NCBI GenBank assembly: GCA_963971225.1
Contig: OZ020267.1
Span: 8,149,574-8,213,573 of the forward strand
Length of the DNA: 64,000 nt
Direction of reading: 5' to 3'
Source: Melieria omissa
Taxonomy: Eukaryota; Arthropoda; Insecta; Diptera; Ulidiidae
Below the pieces are notes generated by a model that saw only the letters and a list, made by a program, of their open reading frames with translations, made no database searches and was not told where the DNA came from. The position numbers and the translations under genes are program-made. Every line of letters begins with the position of its first letter. Positions within the stretch are counted from its first letter, which is position 1. This document shows, one piece after another, positions 1 through 10,699 of this stretch.

Positions 1-329
1 ATCCTTGAATATCCTTGGAAATTTCCAATACCTGTTTTTGAAAAAACTATATCTTAAGGATTAATATATACACAACCACATCTTTGAATTTCGTCCTTCT
101 ATCTTTATTAGTTTAAGATATAAGTTGGTGATTTTCTGAACCTTAATTAAATTTGTATTTTTTCTACTAAAGAACGTTGCCGATCGCTGAATAAATTATT
201 CAAATCGGTTCCGTAGTTTCAGTGATACAAAAGCAAACCACAGAGCAAAGAAAAAAATTATATAAGACAGAAATTTATAAGAAATGCATTTCAAGCATAA
301 AAATTAAGCAAAACTTCAAGCTGTGCCTG
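1..329. other. AT-rich DNA, no gene seen
   Basis: AT-rich sequence without a recognisable gene. Open frames here run into the mariner relic to the right and show no independent coding signal. Confidence 0.6.
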
Positions 330-681
330 CAATACTTACACAGTGTGTCCCATGGAAAACATCGATTTATATTGGCGCCACCTATTGGTGGATATTTGCA
401 ATGGAAAGGTACATTCTTAACTGACATCCTGTCAAAATTGTATGACATTTGGTTCAGTGTGTTTGTGACATCGGTCGAAAAACGAACAAAGAGCAAATAT
501 TAAGTTCTGTTTTAAACTCGGTAAATCTTTTACTGAGACGCATAATTTGCTGAAACAAGTTAATGGCGATAATTGTCTATCCCGTACCAGAGTGTATGAG
601 TGGTATAAGTGGTTCCAAGAAGGTCGTGAAGACATTCAGGACGACGAACATCCAGGTCCTTCGAATACCGTGGTATATCTT
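330..681 (+). pseudogene. mariner transposase 5' fragment
   Basis: Relic of the 5' end of a mariner (Tc1/mariner superfamily cut-and-paste transposon). The frame from 493 to 684 encodes part of the N-terminal helix-turn-helix DNA-binding region, with FCFKLGKSFTETHNLLKQ followed by SRTRVYEWYKWFQEG. In mariners this binds the terminal inverted repeat. The region before it (about 390-480) resembles the untranslated leader of the fold-back mariner at 54.3 kb; both carry a version of CATGACATTTGGTT. The frame is broken near 490: the reading entering from the left ends at the TAA at 501. Nothing of the D,D34D catalytic domain follows, because a LINE insertion begins at 695 and no mariner sequence resumes after it. 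It is a dead fragment. Confidence 0.75.
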
Positions 682-694
682 TAAAGGACCCTAA
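682..694. repeat. left TSD of LINE insertion
   Basis: TAAAGGACCCTAA here matches TAAAGGACCTAAA starting at 1421, apart from one C. These read as the two copies of a target-site duplication flanking the LINE at 695-1420. Confidence 0.65.
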
Positions 695-1420
695 GTCGCT
701 CGCAAGGGCGACCACCTCATTTAGGCTGTTGAATTTCTGGACTGCCGTGAGTCTCTAAATGCCTTAAACAGACGCTCCAATGTCTCACTACTCTTGGTGC
801 CAGGACACAGGGGCATTGTAGGCAACTGCGAGGCGGACGAATTAGCCAGGGCGGGTACGTTGCTTTCCGATGTTTCGTCCTTTATCGCTGTAGAAGCTCC
901 TCTTGCATCAGTTGAACTGATGCTCAAGCCATTTTACTATGAAATAGCAAACGATTTGTGGTCTGAGGAGCAGACATGCAACATCTCCCGACAAACCTGA
1001 CCAACTTTCAACCTGAAACGGACAAATCAGCTGCTCAACCTTAGTCGTCACTCGATAAGCATAACGGTCTCGGTGCTTACGGGACACTGTGTCATGGGAA
1101 AGCACGTTGAAAGACTGGGTTTGCAATCCAACGACATATGTCGAGGGTGCAGCTCTGAGGAGGAGGACGAGACCGTTCTCTACCTGCTATGTCAATGTCC
1201 TTCTTTAGCCAGCACAAGATTTAAATTCCTCGGTTCAGCTTTTTTCAATAGCCTAACTGGACTATCTCCTCTGAACATCAGGGACACAGCCAGTTTCATC
1301 ACGGAATCTTCATGGTTCAAGGCGCGATAAGAGGGAGTGGTTCCAACCACAATGAGCCAATAGTTGTGCTTAAGTGCGCTTTTCACATTGAAGGCTGCCA
1401 CTCCAACCTAACCTAACCTA
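695..1420 (+). mobile_element. 5'-truncated LINE (I/LOA/R1-like), 3' end
   Basis: Only the end of ORF2 and the 3' tail of a non-LTR retrotransposon remain. The RNase H part contains VPGHRGIVGNCEADELARAG (about 797-856), the conserved GH and N..AD region of LINE RNase H domains. It ends in an early stop near 1000. A second frame from about 1073 to 1330 carries the C-terminal cysteine motif (CRGC..EEEDETVLYLLCQC) typical of I/LOA/R1-group elements and stops at 1328-1330. A 3'UTR of about 90 bp ends in CCAACCTAACCTAACCTA. The element is flanked by a near-perfect 12-13 bp duplication (682-694 and 1421-1433). 5' truncation with a TSD is the expected product of target-primed reverse transcription. 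Stops and frame changes make it inactive. Confidence 0.8.
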
Positions 1421-2768
1421 TAAAGGACCTAAAAGTCCGTTTTTAATTTTATTATTATTATTATTATTTATTAAATTTTAATTTCCATAATATTTTCAGA
1501 AATAGTGCACCATTTTTTCCTTTCTTTGTTGAAGGCTTTTCTCTTCTAGTAAATATTCCTTGCTTTGTGTGAATGTATAAAAATATGGGTTTGCGCGCAA
1601 GTCATGGCTAATGTTTGGCCACAACCACAATTCACAACCACGCCTACAACAGTGGCCGCTAATTGCTTAAATGTCAGAGTCAAAAAAACAACGTAACAAC
1701 AATGCCTAACGCAAAAACATTCCTTAGACTTTTTCACACAAACACACACAGAGAGCTGCAATTATTGTTATAATTTATGAAAACGGCGTCGGCGCATATG
1801 CGTCCAACTAACGCTTACACTGTCGGCGAAATTGTACAACGCCAGCAACGTCAAAACGGCAGATCCGTTAGCCATTAAATTTACCCAATTTCGGGCGGTG
1901 CAACGTAGCCACAAGTTGCTTTTTTTTACAAACTGCGCTAATAACACGTTTAACATTCACGCGAACAACGGCTGCCACACTGGTCGGCATCTTGAAAAGC
2001 CGGCGCCGTCGCCGTCGCCGTTGCCGTCGCTGTTACTGTTGATGGCAGTTGGTGCTACATAAAAAATCTCACACACACACACAAACTCAGACATATACTC
2101 GTTCAACTGCCATCGCTGCCAAATGAAATCCGGCGCAGCCTTAAAATTACCCAACAATGCGCTGCTTGACCGCTGGCAACGACGAATGCAAAGTGGGTGT
2201 GGCGCATATGGCTTACACGCCGCCGGAAAAATCGAGCATACAGCCGAGGCATAACGGAAATAAAACTTATTAAAAGATTTGAATCTGATCGATATTTCAA
2301 AGGTCAACTGCACACTCTGTCGCACACGCAACGGGGCGCGCAAAGCAACAATTTGACCAAAATAATATAATTTCATTTCGCAGCGTTTTGTAGCGCAGCG
2401 CATAATTCGATTAGCCGTCCGCTGGCCACTGACCGCAGCCCTACACCAACTCGATTTAGCTCGATTTCAGCGAATCATTCGTTGCCAGCATGGCCGCCAA
2501 ATTGAGTTATTTCAACGAGCATGAAGTAATGCAATTTCGGCATCTAACAACACACTGGCGCGCGACTTTTGTGCAAAGGAAGTGTAATTAGAGCGCAACA
2601 AAAAACACAATAACCACAATAAAACAATGAAATAATCAGGAAATATAATGAATGTGTTGAACAATGCAGTAATTCGATTTCTATGTGGAATACTATTAGT
2701 TGAAATGCAATTGAAATTAATGCGGAAAACGAGTCCCTTCATGGCGCTTTCGTTCTTCGCAGTCACAC
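1421..2768. other. non-coding DNA with simple repeats
   Basis: Contains (TTA)n at about 1449-1470, a CCGTCG-type GC-rich run at about 2004-2036, a CA run at about 2072-2084, and GC-richer DNA to 2500. The open frames here, including a 148-codon one on the minus strand, lack domain features and continue through the repeats. I see no gene. Confidence 0.55.
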
Positions 2769-2784
2769 GGGGCGTATGAGTGAC
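2769..2784 (+). promoter_or_regulatory. isolated GGGGCGTATGAGTGAC motif
   Basis: The same core, GGGGCGTATGAGT, recurs ten times in the array at 34.7-36.1 kb and in near-identical single copies at 33546 and 58421. Outside the array the flanks are unrelated, so the shared part is this short word. A regulatory role is inference; I cannot name a binding protein. Confidence 0.3.
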
Positions 2785-4259
2785 GAGATGTCAAGAAAAA
2801 AGCGAATGATTTGATTTGATTGAGTTTTGATTTGCCATACTTCTTTATTCAAGTGAGTTGGAATAATTTTGCTTGTGTGGAGTGACTTTTTGGAAGCGTC
2901 ACGCCCCCCGATTTGAGTGCGCTTTAATTTTGTCGCATGTGTAAAATTAATTAATTGGGTTCAACGCTTCGATAAGTTTAAACGCTCAAACTTGCTTTAG
3001 GCGACATCAGTGCTATGCGCAAATGTTGCCAGCAGCTAATCGGTTTCGCATTGCACGCCTCGACACACCGTGTTGTCGACGGCTGGTTGCAGCGGTGCGT
3101 GAACTCGAACGATTTCGGTGCAATCATTTTATGTTTAAAGCTGATAACAATCACGTCCTCGCTTATTTACGAACATGACCAGAAACAACAGCACGACAAG
3201 GACAACAACACAACGCAGCAACAAAATGCTCAACGGTGTGGTCCGTTGTACGTGCAGTCGCGTTCCACTGACAGTGACGGCCGTTCTGAATGCAGCGGCA
3301 CTGTTTATTGTGTGCACACATGCAGCCGTGTGGTTGTGTATGTATATGCCATATGTGTGTTTGTACGTGGCACATGCTGCCGGACATATATATATATATG
3401 AGTGTGTGTGTGTGTGCGTTGTTCGTGGTGCTGGTTCCTGTGTGCCTTTTCCGTTAATTAAATAAATTGAATTAAATCGAATTGAAATGAATCGAATGGA
3501 ATCGAATCGAATCGAATGGAATCGCGTGAAGCGGCTGCAATGCTCCGAACGTACGCCACGTCTGTATGTATGCTACCATGTGAACACACACACACACTCA
3601 CACATATTGATATGGTACGTATGGTTGTATATTGGTTGCGTATTGGTGTACACCGCACAAACAGGCCGCGTTGTGTGGGTGCGTAAAGTGAGTGACGCGA
3701 CCGAATCGGCGGCAGATATATCCGTCCGCTTACTTATTTATTTATTTATTGATTGAAGTGAACATTCTCGTAATTGTGCAGCAGCAAGTTCGAGTGGCGC
3801 GAACGAGCAGAAAATAAAATCTGAAAATGGTTAAATAAATTTCAGTAATAAGATGCCCGCTTGATTGGCATTTAATTTCATTTCGAACGAAATTGCAGAA
3901 TCAAGTTTGCCTCTTGAAACGCCCATCCGGCTACTGCATGCAACCATAGAGTGCGAGTGAATAAAAACAGTTTTATAATTGAGTACAACCGACTGCGGCG
4001 CGACTGAAGTAAAGTCAAAAGTCCGAACATGTGTGAGCGATTCACGCGGCCTGGAGTAAGTGTTGAGGATCATTTTTACATAGGTTTATGGTTTCATGCC
4101 TATTTGAATTGGCATTGAATCTAAGTTTTTACTGAATCTAAGTTAAGGTTTTGAAATAACGGCAGTTAAATGCTGAATCGGATCAAACCGTTTAAAATTG
4201 AACTAAACAAAAGTTAAAAGTACTCGATTCTTTAGAGAATAAACCCTAATTACCCATAT
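2785..4259. other. non-coding DNA with microsatellites
   Basis: Holds a TA/GT microsatellite at about 3388-3420, a degenerate GAATC/GAATT pentamer run at about 3465-3525, a CA run at about 3586-3604 and a TTTA run at about 3731-3750. The small open frames are artefacts of these repeats. Confidence 0.6.
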
Positions 4260-5620
4260 GAGCCTAGAAGGTATTTGATTCTAAAAAACTGGTGTCACTC
4301 GCTTCACAAAAGTATTAATTCTAAGTACTCAGAAGTGTTCAAAAGTGGTAAACACTCAATTAAAAAAAAATCTGTAATACTTGATTCATGAAAATATCGT
4401 TTCCGAGCATTCAAAAATACCCGTTTTTACTTGATTATGGAAAGTATCGATTCCGAGTACTCAAATGTATTGAAAAGTAGTCAGTTATCTATTTTCAAAA
4501 GCCTTTATTACAAGATTCTCCAAAGTATTGATTCACAGTATTCCAAAGTAAAAAAAGTAAGTAATATATTTTTAAAAATAATTGTTACTTGATCCTTGAA
4601 AGTACTTATTGATTTTGAATACTCAAAAGCATAAAAACTAAGACAATAATCTATTCTGAAAAATCATATAGTACTTCATTCAATAAAGCATTGTTTCCAA
4701 GTACTCAAAAGTATGGGAAAGTATTCAGAAATCCAATTTATAATAAAAAAAATCGTTGTGAGTTGATTGATGAAATTATCGAGTCCGACTACTCAAAACC
4801 ATGAAAAAGTAGTCATTAATTTATTTTCAAATACATAACATTTAATTTCTATAATACATGATTCTTGAAAGTATCGATTCCAAGCACTCAAAAGTATGAA
4901 GGAGTAGTTAGTAATCTATTCACAAAAAAAACGAAAGTACTTGATTCATTAAACTATCGTTTCCAAGTACTCAAAATGATGGAAAAATATTTAGTAATTC
5001 AATTTAAAAAACATCGTTTTAAGAATCAAGTCTTGAAGTATCGATTGTAGGTAAACGAAAGCATGGAAAGTAGTAATTAAGCTGTGTTTAAAAATCGTCG
5101 TTACCTGAATTTTGTACTTATTGATTCCGAGTACACAAAAGCATGAAATAGAAGTCAGTAACTTACTTTGAAAAATCGTTGTTAATGGTTTCTTGAAAGT
5201 TTCGATTCTTAGTACTAAAAGCATGAAAACGTAGTCAGCAATCTATTCTTCAAAATTCATAGCTACACATAGCTTCTTGCAAGTCTTGATTTTGACTTTT
5301 CAAATGAATAAAAAAGTTACAAATACTGGTTTCTCTGCAGGATATGTTCTACTTGATTCATAAAAGTAGTAAAGTAGTAAGTAATCTAGTAAGTAATCTA
5401 GTAGTAAGTAAAAGTAGTAAGTAATCTAGTCTCAAAAAAACGATTACTACACAATTCTTGAAAGTATCGGTTCTTAAAATGATGTAAAAGTAGCGAGCAT
5501 TAAATTTTCTAAAAATCTTAAGTACTTGATTTATGAAATTATCGACCTCGAGTACTCGAATGTATCGATTTCTAGTGCTCAAAAGAATGCAAAAGTTGTG
5601 AAAAATCGGTTCATATAAAA
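4260..5620. repeat. degenerate tandem array, unit about 80-90 bp
   Basis: About 15-17 diverged copies of one unit. Each copy has 'tacttgattcttgaaagta', then 'tcgattccgagtactcaaaa', then 'agtagtcagtaatctat' and an A-rich spacer. Copies of the GAGTACTCAAAAG-like core lie near 4452, 4613, 4694, 4784, 4878, 4963 and 5124. Substitutions and short indels differ between copies, so the array is old. It has no coding capacity. Confidence 0.8.
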
Positions 5621-7894
5621 ATTGTTACTATTTGATTTTTGAAAAGAATGAATCTTGCAGTAGAATCTTGAATGTAAAGAGTATTTTAGTACCAAGTATT
5701 CAGTTCCAAGTTTTCAGAAGTATACCTCAAAAAAGCGGCCAATCCAAAATCGCGAAAGACGCAACTTTTTCACCGCAACTTTTTGGCAAATACTCGGTAT
5801 TCGATACTTTTCTGCACTAAGAGAAATAAATAAAATCTAAAGGAGAAGGATCAATCAGCAAACGAAAAGTGCATTGAGGATCAAACTGACTTATAAGTTT
5901 TAAAATTTTAGCAAATTATTTTAAAATTAATTTATTATTTTTTTGTAAAATTAAACAAACAACTATTTTTTTATTTAATATTACATTTATTTACGTATTT
6001 ATTTAAAATGTATTTATTTTATTATAAGTAAATTTCAGAGTATATATGCATTCGCGTAGAACATAACCTCAAACAAAATTTTCTACAATTGTTTCATGTT
6101 TATGGACAATCAGTACAAATATTGCCATCAAGAAAACAATTTTATGAGTAATTTTTATTTCTATGAAAATACGTTTACAATTATTTGTCTTTTCTTTACA
6201 CACACACTCACACAGACACGCATACACATTCACATACATACATACGAAATCATATATATTCGTAATTGCCAATAAAGCTAACGGCGTCGTCTGAAAATCA
6301 AAGACAATTTACGCACTTTGCGAAATTTATTGCACCTTGAAGATCGCATTAATTTATCATAATTAAATATTTATGTGTCGGCGTTGTCTGCATTCGGTAC
6401 ACGTGCACTGTCCACACGGGCGCGGGGAGAAATTTGCAAGCGCCAATTTGTGCAATTAGCGGCGACAGCATTGACAGTTGCTGATAGTGTCGTAATTAAT
6501 GTTTAGCGTTTGCGAACGTTGGCTGCATTTCGAATCGAATCAACAAAAGCGTATTTATGTACATAATTTAACGGTAATTGTGGGTTTTGTGGCGCATCGG
6601 ACTTTACCTAAAAGTGCGTTCAAACGTTGACTGAATATCGAATTAAATTGCAGCAACCAGGGTAAATGGTCGCTGGCGGCGTGAGCGTGAACGTGAACGT
6701 GTGCAAATATGAGCAAAATTGACAGCCTGCTCACCAACCCACACACACACAGACACACACACTGAAGCGTGAAATTGAAACACATATGCCGCGTCAGAGG
6801 CGATCTGAACGATTTCCGAACATGGCCCAATGCGCAGTTGCGTTTCTTATCATTTTCGCGTTGCTCCGCTTTCGTGCCGACCCGTCGGCCACCCACGAAA
6901 AGTTTAAGTGTCGTTTGGCAGCTTTAACCGCTGACCGAGCGCGCCTGATTGCACCGTAGGCGATTTTTGCCAACCCTGCGCGCCATAAACGGGCTCGATT
7001 AACGCACCCACACAGTTTGGCCATTTCGGAAATGTTCGTAGCGTAGTAGAGGCTGCGCGCCTTTTATGTACTCACCAATGTGTTTATATCGACGAAAGAT
7101 TTCCGTATTCCATGAGCGCATAAATGTGATGGCCCCGATTGCAACTTTTATGCGCCATTTATGGTTTGCTATTTGTTTGCAAGTATTTTGAATATCAAAA
7201 TTATGCACAACAACAACATTTGTTTATGTGTGTGTGTGTGCAGATGTGCAAAATGTCTGCATGTGAGTTGACTTTTGGTGCAAATCTGTTTGTGCTTTAC
7301 TGGAATTATGAAAGTTTGTTGATTGTTTTGTGGATCTTTGGTTTACTGGCGTGAAAAATCTTCCTTTGTTGTACTCAAGAGAAATCAGAAAAGTCAAAGT
7401 TAAAGGGGTTTTGGGTTTGTTTTTAATCAGTCCAGTTTAAACGAACTAAGAATTAATTCAAGTAAAGTTTTCCCTGTTTGAACCGCAATTTTCAAACGAC
7501 TTGAAAATTGTTTCGAATGAGATGATACAAAAAATTTAGAAATATCAGAAGCATCTAACGATTTAGATTTGATTGAAAAATAATTGTGTAATCAACACCA
7601 ACTGGACGTAACCAAGTTGAAAGTTGTGGAGACGCAAAAATCGTATCAAATCGAAACTGTTCAATTGAGCTGAACAAAGCAAGAACGCATTTTTAACTGT
7701 GAACCAAACAGATTTGTTGCAGCAACGAAGTCCAGACCGAATTATCTCCCCAAAATCCAATCCCAACTGGCTAACAAATTCTTTCTTTGGGGTTTAATGA
7801 ACTCTTTGGTCTAAGCAAATAAGTCAAAAACAATTCCTGATCTCAAAGACGGTGAGATAAATTCACATCTTTGTCAAATTTCATCGCAAGTAGA
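5621..7894. other. non-coding DNA, no gene seen
   Basis: AT-rich to about 6400, including a run of TTTATTTA-like words at 5930-6020, then moderately GC-rich to about 7060. CA runs lie at about 6198-6215 and 6740-6765. Nothing domain-like was found in any frame. Confidence 0.55.
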
Positions 7895-8640
7895 AGAAGT
7901 AGCACTAACCAAAAGCATCATTATCCATCTGGTTAGCTCTAACCACAACTAAGATATTGATTTCTGGTTAAATTTTCTACTAACAACATTCATTTTCATC
8001 TGGTTAGCATTAACCAAAAATGGATGATTTAAAATTCTATCCATTTTTAATAAAACCATTGCGTATACAACTGGTTAGCGCTAACCAAAAGCATCATTGT
8101 CAATCTGTATAGTTCTAACCACAACTAAAATATTGATTTCTGATTAAATTTTCTTCTAGAAACATTCCATTTAATCTGGTTAGCACTAACCAAAAGTGGA
8201 TAGTTTGAAATTTTATCCATTCTTAATAAACCATTGCGTATAAAACTGGTTAGCGCTAACCAAAAGCATCATTGTCAATTTGGTTAGCGCTAACCAGAAC
8301 TAGAATATTGCTTTCTGATTAAATTTTCCACTAGAAACATTCTATATAATCTGGTTAGCACTAACCAAAAGTGGATAATTTGAAATGTTATCCATTTTTA
8401 ATAAACCATTGCGTATACAACTGGTTAGCGTTAACCAAAAGCATCATTGTCAATCTGGTTAGATCTTACCAAAACTAGAATATTGATTTCTGATTAAATT
8501 TTCCACATGAAACATCCAATTTAATCTGGTCAGCATTAACTAAAACTGGATGGGTTTAAATTCTATGCTTTTTTTAATAAAACCATTAAGCATACAACTG
8601 GTTAGCGTTAACCAAAGAGGAGTTCTGGTTTAAAATATAA
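7895..8640. repeat. 175-bp tandem array carrying 14-bp palindromes
   Basis: About four copies with period 175-177 bp: the CTGGTTAGCG start recurs at 8071, 8246, 8421 and 8598. Each unit contains about three versions of the palindrome GGTTAGCGCTAACC. Perfect or near-perfect copies lie at 7931, 8002, 8073, 8178, 8248, 8282, 8353, 8423, 8457 and 8600. The arms are kept better than the two central bases (CG, AT, AC, TC, GT). No open frame is associated. Confidence 0.85.
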
Positions 8641-8930
8641 TTCTTCTTAATAAACATACCAAGTCAATTTGCTAAGATTTCACCCAAATCTATAAATTGG
8701 CTTGAATTGTCTTTATTAATGAAAAAAAATCATAGAATTGTATTTCCAAAGAAAATTGAATTATTATTGTATAATAAAAAGACGTAAGTATAATAAAAAG
8801 TCATAGACCTAATTAGATACAATCAGATGCTAGACATCGTTTAAAATGTTTTGAAATTTCTTTTAAAAGTGAATAAATTCTTAAAATTTTGTGTATAGAA
8901 AACGTCTGCCTTGGAAATAATATGTTTTTG
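8641..8930. other. AT-rich spacer
   Basis: AT-rich DNA between the tandem array and the SINE. I see nothing in it. Confidence 0.5.
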
Positions 8931-8944
8931 TATCCTTGACATAA

Positions 8945-9280
8945 GCAGCCGCCGTGGCTCAGTTGGTTAGTGCGCGGTCCAACGAGTCGCATGCAGAGCG
9001 ACGCAAGATCGAATACTGCATGTAGTAACACCTAAAAAAAAAAAAAAATAACGGGAAACTCGTTTTCTCTTTCGGTGGCTGTCCTCTCAGCTGGAAATGG
9101 CAAACCTCTGAGAGTAAAAATTGCCTATGAAAAAGCTCCCAATCTGCCGTTCGGAACCGGCATAAAACTGTAGGTCCCTTCCACCCGCGTACAAAATTCA
9201 CACGCACAACACGGGTGGTTGCGGGAAGCTAGGCCTTAGTCTCGCGTAAGCGGGCTGTCGTGCCAATCAATTATTATTAT
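8945..9280 (+). mobile_element. tRNA-derived SINE, complete with TSD
   Basis: A 336-bp short interspersed element with a pol III-type head. Its A box is TGGCTCAGTTGGTTAGTG and its B-box position is degenerate (AGATCGAATAC). An A-rich stretch (about 9034-9047) precedes a central body containing CTGCCGTTCGGAACCGGC, which is shared with the two other SINEs in this window. The 3' end is CGTGCCAATCA followed by an ATT repeat. A 14-bp target-site duplication brackets it: TATCCTTGACATAA at 8931-8944 and TATCTTTGACATAA at 9281-9294, one mismatch. It encodes no protein and would depend on a LINE for mobility. Confidence 0.85.
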
Positions 9281-9294
9281 TATCTTTGACATAA

Positions 9295-10690
9295 ATGAGA
9301 ATTGAAGACAAATAAGATTCTCTGACGTAAGTTGTTCCATTAGTCAAAAGTTGAATTTTTTAACAATTCTAAGTCCATGTAAATGAAAATACCATCCTTA
9401 TCAAAATTAAATATTCTAAATTCGATAAATTCAACTACTATTTGCCCCCAAACTACACTCTTGCACACTCCCACACTCGCACAAGTGCAGTGCCCACAAA
9501 AGCGCTGCAAGAGAGCACGCAAAATCTTTCCGGAACGCAACCCGCTGCCACACCCAAGACATTATTCAATTCCGCCGAAACTGCATTTGCGGCGACCATG
9601 TCAACGTGAATAATACGTCGGCACATGGCTGAAGCGCACACAACCTGTTGCGTATACGCCCCGCTGCACAACTGGCACACAGAGACACACGTACACACCG
9701 CAGATTTACGCTGAATTTCCCTTTTCGCCGCCGTACTGCAAACGACTGCAGCTGCCAGTGGCTGTTGCTGCCATTGTTGCATTGTTGTTGTTGTAGTTGC
9801 AGTTGCCATTAACAATGGGCCGGCTGAATGAGTGTCGCTGCTGTGCGCCGTGGGCAGAACGCAACTCGCGGGCGTGCCACCGGCAGCAGGCAGGTGGAAA
9901 TGTCGTACACGTTGCTGAACATATGTTCAACATGTCGTCGCATGCGTTGCACAATAAAATGATGCATAAGTCGGGGCGGGTGTGCACACTTTGCTGCCGC
10001 AGCATAAAGCAGCGTCATTTTTCACTTTTCTCATTTGCTGACGCTGCGTTGTAGGGCGTCGCGCCGGCTGCTCTTGAAATGTTTCAATTATCTGCCGTGT
10101 TGGCGCTCTTCGTCGTCGTCGCTTCGTGTGATTTGCTTTTCACTAACTGTGCACAGCTGCCAGCTGCCATCTACCAGTCGCTGGATTAGCTGCGACGACG
10201 ACAACAACAGTGCGAAATCAAGTCGTCTTTGATTTCGTAGTGATTTTATTGACTTTGTGAATGTGTGTCATTATGTGTGATTTGTGCGCCTTCAACCAGC
10301 CGAGACGAGACCATGAATTGCGCTAAATGAATGCGAAAATCGTTGGTTGATCGCTGTGGAAATCACTTTAACGTGTGCAGACACATTAGCGCGAGTCGTG
10401 ACAGAACGTTGGTGGCAGCAAGGAGGTTTTTGTGTTGAAAAGAAAATCATTACACCATTAACCATCATTCAGTAATGAGCACTGGAAAATGAGCACAGAA
10501 AAAATTCAAGGTGTCCTTTGGGTTCGTTTTGAAGATTGTTGACCACAATTTGTGATGTTATATATAATTTGTCATGGATATAATTTGTGGTTATTCATTG
10601 AAAGAGCGATGGATTTGAGTTGATTATCTATACAAATAAATATTTGTACTGACTGACTGAAATTGATTCATCATAGTTGAACGAAAATCT
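9295..10690. other. non-coding DNA, no gene seen
   Basis: Moderately GC-rich DNA with a TTG run near 9775-9800 and a GTCGTCGTCG run near 10110-10125. Overlapping frames of 99-120 codons on the minus strand lack domain character. A variant of the GGGGCGTAT word lies near 9652-9665 on the minus strand. Confidence 0.5.
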
Positions 10691-10699
10691 GTAATGTTA

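Noticed and set aside
1957..2403. 148-codon minus-strand frame
   Set aside because: Runs through simple repeats and has no recognisable domain or splice context.
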